Origin: Chloroflexota bacterium
GTDB lineage: Bacteria; Chloroflexota; Anaerolineae; Anaerolineales; Anaerolineaceae
Direction of reading: 5' to 3'
Assembly (NCBI GenBank): GCA_019136175.1
Contig: JAGVUS010000348.1
Coordinates: 1 to 13,462 of the forward strand
Length of the DNA stretch: 13,462 nt
Position numbers and translations under genes: made by a program. Below the pieces are notes generated by a model. It saw only the letters and a list, made by a program, of their open reading frames with translations. It did not search any database and was not told where the DNA came from. Below, piece after piece: positions 6,823-13,462 of this stretch (its first letter is position 1; the number at the start of each line of letters is the position of its first letter).

Positions 6823-7857
6823 CTACTTAGCGCACTTCGGGTACCATTCATCCACATTATCTTTGGTGATTGGGGTGCTGGCAACAATCACATTCTTTTC
6901 CACAGTTTGACCAGCGAGGATCTTGAAGGCTGCTTCAACACCTTCCGGTGCAAAGTTTGGATAGTAGAATGAGACAGCCATCTCACCAGCCTTGATCGCA
7001 TCGTAGACTTCGCACAGAATGCCATCAATGCCCATCACAGCCACCTCATCCAAGCGCCCAGCTTCCTTGAGGGCAAGTACCGCGCCCAAAGCCATTTCGT
7101 CATTGGCTGCATAGACAACATCAATGCTGCCTGGATCCGGATTGGCTTTGAGTACATCTTCCATCACACGCACTGCTTCATCCCGCTTGTAGTGAGCGGT
7201 CACATTCATAATCCAGTTGGTCTTGGGATTGCTGTCAAGGATCTCATGGAAGCCCTCTGTGCGCATCTTGGCAGCCACAGAACCCTCACGTCCGATCAGC
7301 TCAACAATGTCAATTTTGTCCTGGCTGCCATATTTCTCCAGCACCCAATTGGCAGCATCGTGGGCAATATCCAGGTTATCGGCTGTAATGAAGGTCTCAT
7401 AAGCAGCACCCTGACCAAGATCGGAGCTAAGAACAACCACCGGAATGCCCTTGGAGTTTGCCAGTTGAATGCCAGGCACAATTTCATCAGCAAAGTAAGT
7501 GGACACGATAATCAAATCCACCTGCTGAGCCACAAGATCTTCGATATCGGAGAGGTTCTTGGCGCCATTACCCTGTCCATCGGTGGTGATGAATTTAGCA
7601 CCACAGGCTTCCACGCCTTCTTTTGTCCATTCAACCTGTTTCACACGCCAGACACCATCAACGGCTCCTTCCGAGAGACCAATTGTAACTTCGCTCAACG
7701 GTTTCCCGTCCTTGGTAGTCATTTGAGGGGCAACACACCCTTCCGGAATTTCCTGGGCAGCAGTCGTTGGAACTGCAGTAGGTTTGGGAGTACAGGCGGT
7801 GATTAATACTGTCATGATCACCAAAACAGCAACAACAAACAACACACTCTTTTTCAT
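6823..7857 (-). CDS. Sugar ABC transporter solute-binding lipoprotein (RbsB-like)
   Basis: The extracytoplasmic binding component of the CUT2-type importer, 344 residues. The N-terminus is a lipoprotein signal: KK, a hydrophobic core, then the lipobox ITAC with cysteine 22 as the lipidation site. A Pro/Thr/Ala linker (TPKPTAVPTTAA) follows. The rest is a periplasmic-binding-protein type 1 fold, with TIGLSEGAVDGVWR at the start of the first lobe, later DLIIVSTYFADEIVPG, VVYAANDEMALGAVLAL and VAVMGIDG, all characteristic of ribose/galactose-type binders. ATG 7857 is chosen because GGAGGAG ends 3 bases before it. An in-frame TTG at 7869 would fall on that site. The gene follows the permease after about 130 bases, unlike the common binding-protein-first order, and may have its own promoter. 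The ligand is a monosaccharide or close relative. Confidence 0.95.
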   Translation of the reverse strand: MKKSVLFVVAVLVIMTVLITACTPKPTAVPTTAAQEIPEGCVAPQMTTKDGKPLSEVTIGLSEGAVDGVWRVKQVEWTKEGVEACGAKFITTDGQGNGAKNLSDIEDLVAQQVDLIIVSTYFADEIVPGIQLANSKGIPVVVLSSDLGQGAAYETFITADNLDIAHDAANWVLEKYGSQDKIDIVELIGREGSVAAKMRTEGFHEILDSNPKTNWIMNVTAHYKRDEAVRVMEDVLKANPDPGSIDVVYAANDEMALGAVLALKEAGRLDEVAVMGIDGILCEVYDAIKAGEMAVSFYYPNFAPEGVEAAFKILAGQTVEKNVIVASTPITKDNVDEWYPKCAK

Positions 7858-7877
7858 TGTCTCCTCCAAATTGGGAC

Positions 7878-7906
7878 TTTCTAAAAGGTTTGGTAAAGCA
7901 AGTCAA
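7878..7906 (-). promoter_or_regulatory. Candidate sigma-70-type promoter for the binding-protein gene
   Basis: On the minus strand TTGACT (7906-7901) and TAGAAA (7883-7878) are separated by exactly 17 bases. The -35 box matches consensus at 5 of 6 positions and the -10 box at 4 of 6. Transcription would start near 7871, leaving a very short leader that still contains the GGAGGAG site. The -10 box is weak, so this is only a candidate. Confidence 0.3.
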
Positions 7907-7951
7907 AACAGGCACATACTTGGGGGTAGATATCAGTAATTTTCTGTCTGT

Positions 7952-7960
7952 TCACCTCCT
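7952..7960 (-). other. Orphan consensus Shine-Dalgarno (AGGAGGTGA) without a properly spaced start
   Basis: The 9 bases AGGAGGTGA are a full complement of the bacterial 16S rRNA 3' tail. They lie in the gap between permease stop and binding-protein start, about 95 bases from the ATG at 7857. No ATG, GTG or TTG follows at a workable distance; the only GTG lies inside the motif itself. It may be a relic of an upstream start, or a ribosome-docking site that protects mRNA. Confidence 0.5.
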
Positions 7961-7990
7961 GTAGATGGTCCAATTCATTTATTTCCCCAA

Positions 7991-8977
7991 TTATTTTCTG
8001 CGCTTGTACTCATTCATGATGACCGCACCTGCCAGCACCAGGCCTTTGACAACCTGCTGCATATACGGGGAAAATCCAAGCAGGTTCATGATATTGTTCA
8101 ACATTGCCAGAATGAGAACGCCAATGATGGTGCCGGCAATTCCACCTTTTCCGCCATCAAATGTCGTGCCGCCAATTACGGTGGCTGCAATGGCATCCAA
8201 CTCATAACCGGTTCCTGCAAGAGGATCCGAAACATTCAATCGCCCAACCAGAATTACACCCGCCATGGCAGCCATCACACCACTGATAACATAGGCGGAA
8301 ATTTTGTGGTTATCCACATTAATGCCAGCCAGGCGGGCTGCTTCTTCGTTGGCACCCACTGCATACATTCGTCGACCATATGGTGTCCAACGTAGAACAA
8401 CATAAGCGATCAAAAACATTAATGCCATGATAATGACGGGGACTGGAATCCCCAACACATATCCAGTGCCCAGCCATCGAATGGTATCCGTCGTTCCCAC
8501 TACCAGGTATCCAGCCGTCATCAGAAGTGCAATACCACGCCCAACTGTCAGGGTTGCCAATGTTACTACAAATGGCTCAATCCGGAGCTTGGCAATAGTG
8601 ACACCGTTGACCCATCCTATGAGAGCTCCCGCCAGTAAAGCGCCGCCAATGATGATGAATGCCGGCTGATCCTTCAAAAGACCGGCAGTCATGGCAGCAA
8701 CCCCCAACACAGATCCGGCTGAAAGGTCAATGCCTTTCACCAGAATAACCAGGGTCAACCCAATGGACAGCAGCCCATTAAAACTTGCTTGACGGAGGAC
8801 ATTCGTAATATTCCCGGTAGTCAGGAAATGCGGAGATAATGATGAACTGATAATCACCAAAACAAGGAACACAAAAATCGTCCGGTAGCGGGAAATCAGT
8901 TTGAGAATCGTGTTTCCAATCGTTTTGATATCCATTTTTTGTTTTGTTACACTTGTTGTTCCGTCAGATGTTGTCAT
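7991..8977 (-). CDS. Sugar ABC transporter permease (RbsC-like)
   Basis: The membrane-spanning subunit of the CUT2 importer, 328 residues, standard for RbsC. After a polar cytoplasmic N-terminus of about 30 residues, hydrophobic segments start with TIFVFLVLVIISSSL. Family landmarks follow in order: NVLRQASFNGLLSIGLTLVI, KGIDLSAGSVLGVAAMTAG, EPFVVTLATLTVGRGIA, RRMYAVGANEEAARLAGINV (the cytoplasmic loop that contacts the ATPase), and ELDAIAATVIGGTTFDGGKG with GTIIGVLILAMLNNIMNLLG near the C-terminus. ATG 8977 overlaps the ATPase stop as ATGA, a sign of translational coupling and equal stoichiometry. It forms the pore with the ATPase and receives ligand from the downstream lipoprotein. Confidence 0.96.
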   Translation of the reverse strand: MTTSDGTTSVTKQKMDIKTIGNTILKLISRYRTIFVFLVLVIISSSLSPHFLTTGNITNVLRQASFNGLLSIGLTLVILVKGIDLSAGSVLGVAAMTAGLLKDQPAFIIIGGALLAGALIGWVNGVTIAKLRIEPFVVTLATLTVGRGIALLMTAGYLVVGTTDTIRWLGTGYVLGIPVPVIIMALMFLIAYVVLRWTPYGRRMYAVGANEEAARLAGINVDNHKISAYVISGVMAAMAGVILVGRLNVSDPLAGTGYELDAIAATVIGGTTFDGGKGGIAGTIIGVLILAMLNNIMNLLGFSPYMQQVVKGLVLAGAVIMNEYKRRK

Positions 8978-10473
8978 TCCACCACCTCCAAAGCAGCAAA
9001 TTCCATAATTTTGACTTCAGTCGCTTCCGCTGCTTGAAATTCAGCGGTGATGCGCCCATGGTTCATTACAAGTATCCGGTCGCTCATTCCCAATATTTCC
9101 GGTAATTCCGAAGATATCATCAGGATCGCCGCGCCGTTTGCCACCAAGTCATTCAACAAGAAGTACAGTTCCTCCTTGGAACCAACGTCAATTCCACGGG
9201 TTGGTTCATCAATCAGGAATATCTCCGAGTCTGTGTTAATCCATTTGGACAACAACACCCGTTGCTGATTACCACCACTCAGGTTTTGAACCTGCTGGTT
9301 TGGAGATGGAGTAACAATCCGAATCCGCTTGATGAAATCCAATGCAATTTCCAATTCTCGCCTGAGATTCATAAATCCACGGCGGGTGAACTTCCGTAAA
9401 CTGGCAATGGTTATATTTTCCCGGACTGTCAGAATCCCAAACAATCCAGTTTGCCGCCGGTCTTCCGTAACAAATCCCATCCTGTGTTTTAAGGCATCAC
9501 CTGGGGATGCAATTTTCACTGGTTTTCCATGAATCCAGATTTCACCTGCATCCAGCGGTTCCGCCCCAAAGATCACAGTAGCAAGTTCAGAACGACCAGC
9601 TCCAATCAAACCGGCGATTCCCAGGATTTCACCGCGATGCAGTGTGAAGCTGATGTTTTCAACTTTTCCCTTCCGGGTCACGTTTTTCAGTTCCAGGACG
9701 GGTTCGCCAATTTCATGGGTTCGTTTTGGGTAATGTTTACCAAGCTCCCGACCCACCATTAATTTCACAATTTCCCATTTATCGGTTTCGCTAACATTCA
9801 GAGTTTTTACCTTGGCGCCATCTTTCATGACGGTCACCCGGTCAGCGAGCTCAAAAATTTCCTCAAGGCGATGGGAAATGTAAATTATGGAAACCCCCCG
9901 ATCGCGTTGAGCTTTCAATACCGAAAATAGTTGTTGCAATTCATACGGGGTCAGAACTGCGGATGGTTCATCCATAATGATGATCTTTGCGTTCAGCGTT
10001 AGGGCTTTAGCAATTTCCACCAACTGCATTTCTGCCACAGTTAATTCCGATACCTTGCGGTCAACATCCATCTTGATGTTCAATACCGCCAGCGCTTCAA
10101 TTGCCCCCTGTCTGACGCGTTTCCAATCCACTAGACCATAGCGGTTGGTTGGGACAGCCCCCAGGAAGATATTCTCCGCCACTGTCAACGCTGACGCCAG
10201 CTTCAATTCCTGGTGAACCATGGCGATCCCTGTAATTCGGGCAATGGCTGGCGTATCCACTCTGATCACCTGTCCCTCAATCCGGATCTCACCCGTCTCT
10301 GGAGGATGAACACCTGCCAGAACTTTCATCAGAGTCGATTTTCCAGCCCCATTCTCACCAACAAGTGCATGAATTTCACCCTTCCGGAGTTCAAAGTCGA
10401 CGTTTTGAACCGCATGAACCCCGGGAAAATATTTATTGATACCAATCATTTCAAGAAATGGAGTTTCTTCCAT
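8974..10473 (-). CDS. Sugar ABC transporter ATP-binding protein with two ABC domains (RbsA/MglA-like)
   Basis: The fused double ATPase of a CUT2 importer, 499 residues, as usual for RbsA. Domain 1 has Walker A GENGAGKS at 39-46, a family-typical degenerate signature (LTVAEMQ, about 144-150) and Walker B with DEP at 168-170. Domain 2 has the normally degenerate Walker A (GLIGAGRS, about 288-295), a good signature LSGGNQQ at 398-404 and Walker B LIDEPTRGIDVGS near 420-432. As in relatives, domain 1 is expected to hold the canonical nucleotide-binding P-loop. ATG 10473 lies 2 bases after the IolB-family gene's stop and its Shine-Dalgarno (AAAGGAG) is within that gene's last codons. This ties the isomerase gene to the transporter in one transcript. 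Confidence 0.96.
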   Translation of the reverse strand: MEETPFLEMIGINKYFPGVHAVQNVDFELRKGEIHALVGENGAGKSTLMKVLAGVHPPETGEIRIEGQVIRVDTPAIARITGIAMVHQELKLASALTVAENIFLGAVPTNRYGLVDWKRVRQGAIEALAVLNIKMDVDRKVSELTVAEMQLVEIAKALTLNAKIIIMDEPSAVLTPYELQQLFSVLKAQRDRGVSIIYISHRLEEIFELADRVTVMKDGAKVKTLNVSETDKWEIVKLMVGRELGKHYPKRTHEIGEPVLELKNVTRKGKVENISFTLHRGEILGIAGLIGAGRSELATVIFGAEPLDAGEIWIHGKPVKIASPGDALKHRMGFVTEDRRQTGLFGILTVRENITIASLRKFTRRGFMNLRRELEIALDFIKRIRIVTPSPNQQVQNLSGGNQQRVLLSKWINTDSEIFLIDEPTRGIDVGSKEELYFLLNDLVANGAAILMISSELPEILGMSDRILVMNHGRITAEFQAAEATEVKIMEFAALEVVE

Positions 10474-10475
10474 CT

Positions 10476-11321
10476 TTACTCCTTTTTTTCATAGCCGGGC
10501 AGGGAATGACCCCATTCCCGTGCAATGACTTCAAACGATTTCAACCACGCATGTTGTGGATCATCCCTGGGTGCTGTTGCCTTAAGATTTCCTGATAAAA
10601 AGTTCAGGTAGTAACAGGTGTAACCCGGAGCAACTGCAACCGGATGGTAACCACGCGGTACCAGGATGGCATCATTATGTTGAGCAACAACAGCCTCATC
10701 CAGGGTTCCATCATCCGTATATATCCGCTGCATTGCAAAACCCTGTACAGGTTTCAGCCGGTAAAAATAAATTTCCTCCTGGTGGACCTCTACGGGCAGG
10801 TGGTCTTCTTCATGGCGGTGAGGGGGAACACTGGACCAATTCCCCGGCGGAGTAATCACTTCCACAACCACCATATGCTGGCTTGGGAAATCTGGGGGCA
10901 TTACATCCCAGATATTCCTCCGCCAGTTTAGAACCCCGCGGGAACTGCGTTGGACATCCCCAGGCTGGATAAGCAATGGATGTCCACCTGGCTGGGAGGG
11001 AGTACTTCCCAAAGCCGCTTCCATCCATGTGTGGGCTGTAACATCAAATTCACATCCTGCAGGCAGGTACACAGTATATCCTGGTCCATCAAATACTTCC
11101 CTGCGCCCGCCAATGTTGGAAAAAACCTGGGACCCACCAACTACAGTGCATGTACCACTGAGAATTACAAACGCAGTTTCCTGGTCTTCAAACCTGCCAT
11201 GATATGTTTCACCTGGCGCCAGCTGTAACATGCTTAACTGAAGACTTTGTAATCCATCTGCCTTTGAAACAACTTCTGATATGCCTGGTTTGTTTACATA
11301 TTTTCGTTTTAACTGCATCAT
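10476..11321 (-). CDS. iolB: 5-deoxy-glucuronate isomerase, IolB/KduI family
   Basis: A double-cupin, metal-dependent isomerase of 281 residues (IolB is usually about 270). In inositol breakdown IolB converts 5-deoxy-D-glucuronate to 2-deoxy-5-keto-D-gluconate in the cytoplasm. The conserved C-terminal cupin is clear: PPHRH at 166-170, EVHQEEIYFYR at 178-188, GFAMQRIYTDDGTLDE at 194-209, VPRGYHPVAVAPGY at 221-234 and CYYLN. Likely metal ligands are H168, H170, E182 or E183, and H226. Two ATGs stand in tandem. AAAGGAGAGG fits the second (11318) slightly better than the first (11321), changing one residue only. No iolC, D, E, G or A gene is present, so it may act on another uronate-like aldehyde. 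Family assignment is strong, substrate moderate. Confidence 0.9.
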   Translation of the reverse strand: MMQLKRKYVNKPGISEVVSKADGLQSLQLSMLQLAPGETYHGRFEDQETAFVILSGTCTVVGGSQVFSNIGGRREVFDGPGYTVYLPAGCEFDVTAHTWMEAALGSTPSQPGGHPLLIQPGDVQRSSRGVLNWRRNIWDVMPPDFPSQHMVVVEVITPPGNWSSVPPHRHEEDHLPVEVHQEEIYFYRLKPVQGFAMQRIYTDDGTLDEAVVAQHNDAILVPRGYHPVAVAPGYTCYYLNFLSGNLKATAPRDDPQHAWLKSFEVIAREWGHSLPGYEKKE

Positions 11322-11354
11322 CCTCTCCTTTCCTCAGGATTGGAACTTGCTTCA

Positions 11355-11699
11355 TCACCATACATTGGGCGGTGGGGTTAACGAGCACAAAATGACCAGC
11401 GTTGTATCTCCCGTATTTTTCTGTCCGTGCATGGTGTTTGGTGGTACATAAATCGAAAGATATTTTTCCAGCTGGATCGCTTCATCACCCAGGGTCATTT
11501 CACCTTCACCCTCCAAAATAAAGTATGCTTCTTCATATGGGTGATTGTGAATAACAATTTCGTCACCGGGAGCCATGAAAACAATGGACACCCCCAGGTT
11601 TTGAGAACCTGTTGTTCTTGGGTGCACCAGCCGTTTGACCAATGCCCCAATTCCTCGATAATCCATTCCATCCCGAATTCGTATCACATTTTTACTCAT
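11355..11699 (-). CDS. Small single-domain cupin protein
   Basis: A 114-residue cupin, likely cytoplasmic. Motif 1 is HNHPYEEAYFILEGEGE from residue 51, with H51, H53 and E57 as metal ligands. Motif 2 is VPPNTMHGQKNTG with H91 as the fourth ligand, so the metal site looks intact. The frame is open upstream to 11744 inside the dehydrogenase gene, but ATG 11699 is preferred. It has a GAGGAGA site upstream and lies 22 bases after the dehydrogenase stop, and the skipped 15 residues do not resemble a cupin start. Such small cupins can be sugar isomerases or epimerases, dioxygenase-like enzymes or binding proteins. Position between an acyl-CoA dehydrogenase and an IolB-type isomerase does not settle which. 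I cannot assign a reaction. Confidence 0.85.
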   Translation of the reverse strand: MSKNVIRIRDGMDYRGIGALVKRLVHPRTTGSQNLGVSIVFMAPGDEIVIHNHPYEEAYFILEGEGEMTLGDEAIQLEKYLSIYVPPNTMHGQKNTGDTTLVILCSLTPPPNVW

Positions 11700-11721
11700 C
11701 CCTTTATCTCCTCGGTCAAAA

Positions 11722-12861
11722 TTATGAAAGTAAAGAACGGGCAATCACCAGCTTGAGAATTTCGTTGGAACCATCCGCCAGTTGTAACGCCCGTGCATCC
11801 CGCCATAAACGCTCAATCGGATACTGCCCCATGTATCCCCAGCCGCCAAAGATTTGCAGTGCTTCGGACGCCGCAGCCATGGCGATATCAGACGCATACA
11901 TTTTTGCCTGAGCTGATTCCCGGGTAAATCGTTCCACTCCCGAGTCACGCTGGTAGGCAGCATGATAAACGAGCAACCTGGCTGCATCAATCTGACACGC
12001 CATATCCGCCAACTTCGCCTGAACAAGCTGTTGATCTGCAAGCGGCTGCCCAAATTGAACCCGCTGCTTGGCGCGCTCTGTTGCCAGCTCCAGTGCCTTT
12101 TGAGCCAGACCCACCGCCATTGCACCAACCGCAGGGCGTGTGCGGTCCAACGATTTCATAATCGCCTTGAAACCAGTGCCTTCTGCACCCAGCAAGCGAT
12201 CTTCTGGAATTACACAATTTTCCAACAACACCTCGCCAACAGATAGCCCACGTAAACCTGTTGTTTCATATTTTGCCCCAAAGGAAAGTCCAGGAGTACC
12301 CTTGTCCACCAAGAAGGCACTGATTCCTTTTGTGCCTTTTGTGGGATCGGTTTTAATCATAATGACATAGCGATCCGCAGCTCCAGCACTGGCAATCATT
12401 ACCTTCCTGCCATTCAGTACGTATTGCCCATCTTCACCTCGAACACCGGATGCCTCCAACGACCCCGCATCGGTCCCGGCTTGGAGCTCGGTCATTGCCA
12501 TGGCACCAATCAACTCGCCGGACGCAAGATCGGGAAGGAATTTTTGCTTTTGTTCCTCCGAGCCATTAATCTCAATGACATATGCACAGAGAGAGTGGCT
12601 GGCTAGAATATTGGCAGTCGTTCCGCAGGCTTTTCCCACCTCTTCCATAACAATGAACCAGGATAATAAATCCCGATAGTCTCCTCCATATTCCCGGGGA
12701 ATGGGTAAAGCCATGATCCCTTCACGGGCAAGGATCCGAATAATATCATACGGATATTCTCCTGTCCGATCAATTTCCGCTGCCTGCGGTTCAATAAACG
12801 TATCCACCAAAGAGCGGATATGCTTTTGTAAATCAAGATGCTGGGGGGATAATGCGTACAT
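11722..12861 (-). CDS. Acyl-CoA dehydrogenase
   Basis: An FAD-dependent acyl-CoA dehydrogenase of 379 residues, full length for the short/branched-chain group. It would introduce a 2,3-double bond into an acyl-CoA and pass electrons to ETF. The N-terminal helical domain is followed by AMTELQAGTDAGS (121-133, matching the TEPxAGSD signature), the beta domain, then QRVQFGQPLADQQ (266-278) and QIFGGWGYMGQYPIERLWRD (336-355), all hallmarks. At the position where many members have the catalytic Glu (YEGT), this protein has ADGS with D363. The usual K-x-W/F-I-T motif beside the flavin reads KVMIASAG. ATG 12861 lies 2 bases after the CoA-transferase stop with AAAGGTGAG upstream, so the two are coupled. 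A CoA-transferase upstream suggests it supplies the acyl-CoA. Substrate unknown. Confidence 0.94.
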   Translation of the reverse strand: MYALSPQHLDLQKHIRSLVDTFIEPQAAEIDRTGEYPYDIIRILAREGIMALPIPREYGGDYRDLLSWFIVMEEVGKACGTTANILASHSLCAYVIEINGSEEQKQKFLPDLASGELIGAMAMTELQAGTDAGSLEASGVRGEDGQYVLNGRKVMIASAGAADRYVIMIKTDPTKGTKGISAFLVDKGTPGLSFGAKYETTGLRGLSVGEVLLENCVIPEDRLLGAEGTGFKAIMKSLDRTRPAVGAMAVGLAQKALELATERAKQRVQFGQPLADQQLVQAKLADMACQIDAARLLVYHAAYQRDSGVERFTRESAQAKMYASDIAMAAASEALQIFGGWGYMGQYPIERLWRDARALQLADGSNEILKLVIARSLLS

Positions 12862-12863
12862 CT

Positions 12864-13462
12864 CTACTCACCTTTCAGAAATATTCCATTGGGGTCCAGA
12901 TGCCGGATAATATCCAACTGAAATTGGGTCGGTTCCGGTGTTGTGGTTAAATCCTCCGCCCAAAGCAAGTCAAATCCAGTGGCATCCTGTACTTGTTCCC
13001 TGGATATTCCCGGATGGATGGACCGGACGCGCATGCGATGCGAAACCGGTTCAAAATCCATCACCGCCAGGTTGCTGATGAGGACAGCTGGACCACCGCC
13101 TTTTAAACCGGCTTCCTTTCGGGAATTTCCACCCTCAAGAAAACCTGGGCTGGTAATATATCCAACCTTTGAAGGAAAACGTCTCTTCTCGTGTTTCATC
13201 AGGATCACAACACGGTTTGCCATGCTGGCAATATCATTCGCTCCTCCACTTCCAGGAAGCCGAATTTTTGGATGCTCATACTGGCCAATTGCGGTAGCAT
13301 TCAAGTTGCCAAATTGATCCACTTCTGCCCCGCCTAAAAATCCCACATCCACAACCCCCCGTTGTAAAAGCCCCAAAGTCTTATACAGGCTGCTGAATGT
13401 GGTTGTGCCAAACATGATCCTTGGATCAGCAACACTGACAGGTACTTCGACCGGGTTGGTAT
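12864..13462 (-). CDS. CoA-transferase family I subunit B, N-terminus cut by window edge
   Basis: The C-terminal 198 residues of a family I CoA-transferase beta subunit (glutaconate or 3-oxoacid CoA-transferase type). The frame is open to the right edge, so the internal ATG at 13415 is not the start. Visible landmarks are SVADPRIMFGTTTFSSLY near the edge, VGFLGGAEVDQFGNLNAT, KIRLPGSGGANDIAS with the GSGGA oxyanion-type loop, and VISNLAVMDFE. Such subunits pair with an A subunit, which probably lies just outside the window, and move CoA between organic acids. Related IpdB-type proteins are ring-cleaving hydrolases instead, and the deciding catalytic Glu region lies beyond the edge. The stop overlaps the Shine-Dalgarno region of the acyl-CoA dehydrogenase, so both are one unit. 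Confidence 0.92.
   Translation of the reverse strand, partial: TNPVEVPVSVADPRIMFGTTTFSSLYKTLGLLQRGVVDVGFLGGAEVDQFGNLNATAIGQYEHPKIRLPGSGGANDIASMANRVVILMKHEKRRFPSKVGYITSPGFLEGGNSRKEAGLKGGGPAVLISNLAVMDFEPVSHRMRVRSIHPGISREQVQDATGFDLLWAEDLTTTPEPTQFQLDIIRHLDPNGIFLKGE

Noticed and set aside
7192..7806. 204-codon open frame on the plus strand
   Set aside because: It is antisense to the binding-protein gene, whose lipobox and family motifs are unmistakable. The plus-strand product has no recognisable domain.
7881..7955. 24-residue frame beginning with GTG inside the orphan Shine-Dalgarno
   Set aside because: The start codon overlaps the ribosome-binding motif, leaving no spacing, and the peptide resembles nothing known to me.
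8974..10473. Degenerate second Walker A in the ATPase as a defect
   Set aside because: The GAGRS form in the second domain is normal for RbsA/MglA-type fused ATPases.
1..13462. tRNA, rRNA, CRISPR, insertion sequence or phage elements
   Set aside because: Nearly the whole window is coding on one strand, and the short gaps show no cloverleaf, repeat array, transposase or terminal inverted repeats.

Overview
The window is a single, tightly packed, one-directional gene block: all thirteen protein-coding genes lie on the minus strand, so transcription runs from high to low coordinates. It is cut at both ends, inside a CoA-transferase gene at the right edge and inside a LacI-type regulator at the left edge. 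Most gene junctions are overlaps or gaps of 2-45 bases. The only longer gaps are about 130 bases before the solute-binding-protein gene and 114 bases after it. I see no tRNA, rRNA, transposon or CRISPR array, and no gene-free stretch above 300 bases.

The organism is bacterial. The lipoprotein has a Pro/Thr/Ala-rich linker straight after the lipobox cysteine (TPKPTAVPTTAA), a style I associate with Chloroflexota, especially Anaerolineae. Medium base composition and a large sugar-catabolic operon fit that. This is inference only, because there is no rRNA or marker gene.

Layout in transcription order: (1) 13462-11355, an organic-acid or acyl-CoA part: CoA-transferase subunit B (partial), an acyl-CoA dehydrogenase and a small cupin. 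(2) 11321-10476, an IolB/KduI-family 5-deoxy-glucuronate isomerase. (3) 10473-6823, a complete CUT2 (ribose-type) ABC importer, in the order ATPase, permease, solute-binding lipoprotein. (4) 6708-709, the catabolic core: a fucose/arabinose-isomerase-family protein, an RmlD-type NAD(P)-dependent reductase, an IlvD/Edd-family dehydratase, an MFS transporter and an HpcH/HpaI-family class II aldolase. (5) 702 to the edge, a LacI-family repressor.

The simplest reading is a self-regulated operon for uptake and breakdown of a monosaccharide, deoxysugar or sugar acid. The ABC importer (and perhaps the MFS protein) brings it in, isomerase and oxidoreductase steps convert it, the IlvD/Edd enzyme makes a 2-keto-3-deoxy acid, and the HpcH/HpaI aldolase splits that into pyruvate (or a related 2-oxoacid) and an aldehyde. 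This enzyme set does not match any single textbook pathway I know. It has IolB without other inositol genes, and an RmlD-like reductase without nucleotide-sugar genes, so the substrate is open.

The most interesting non-coding signal is between the binding-protein gene and the isomerase gene. It is a perfect 12-bp stem with a GCAA tetraloop whose 5' arm lies in a 12-base direct repeat of the isomerase's own ribosome-binding region. The 3' arm could therefore pair with either copy.
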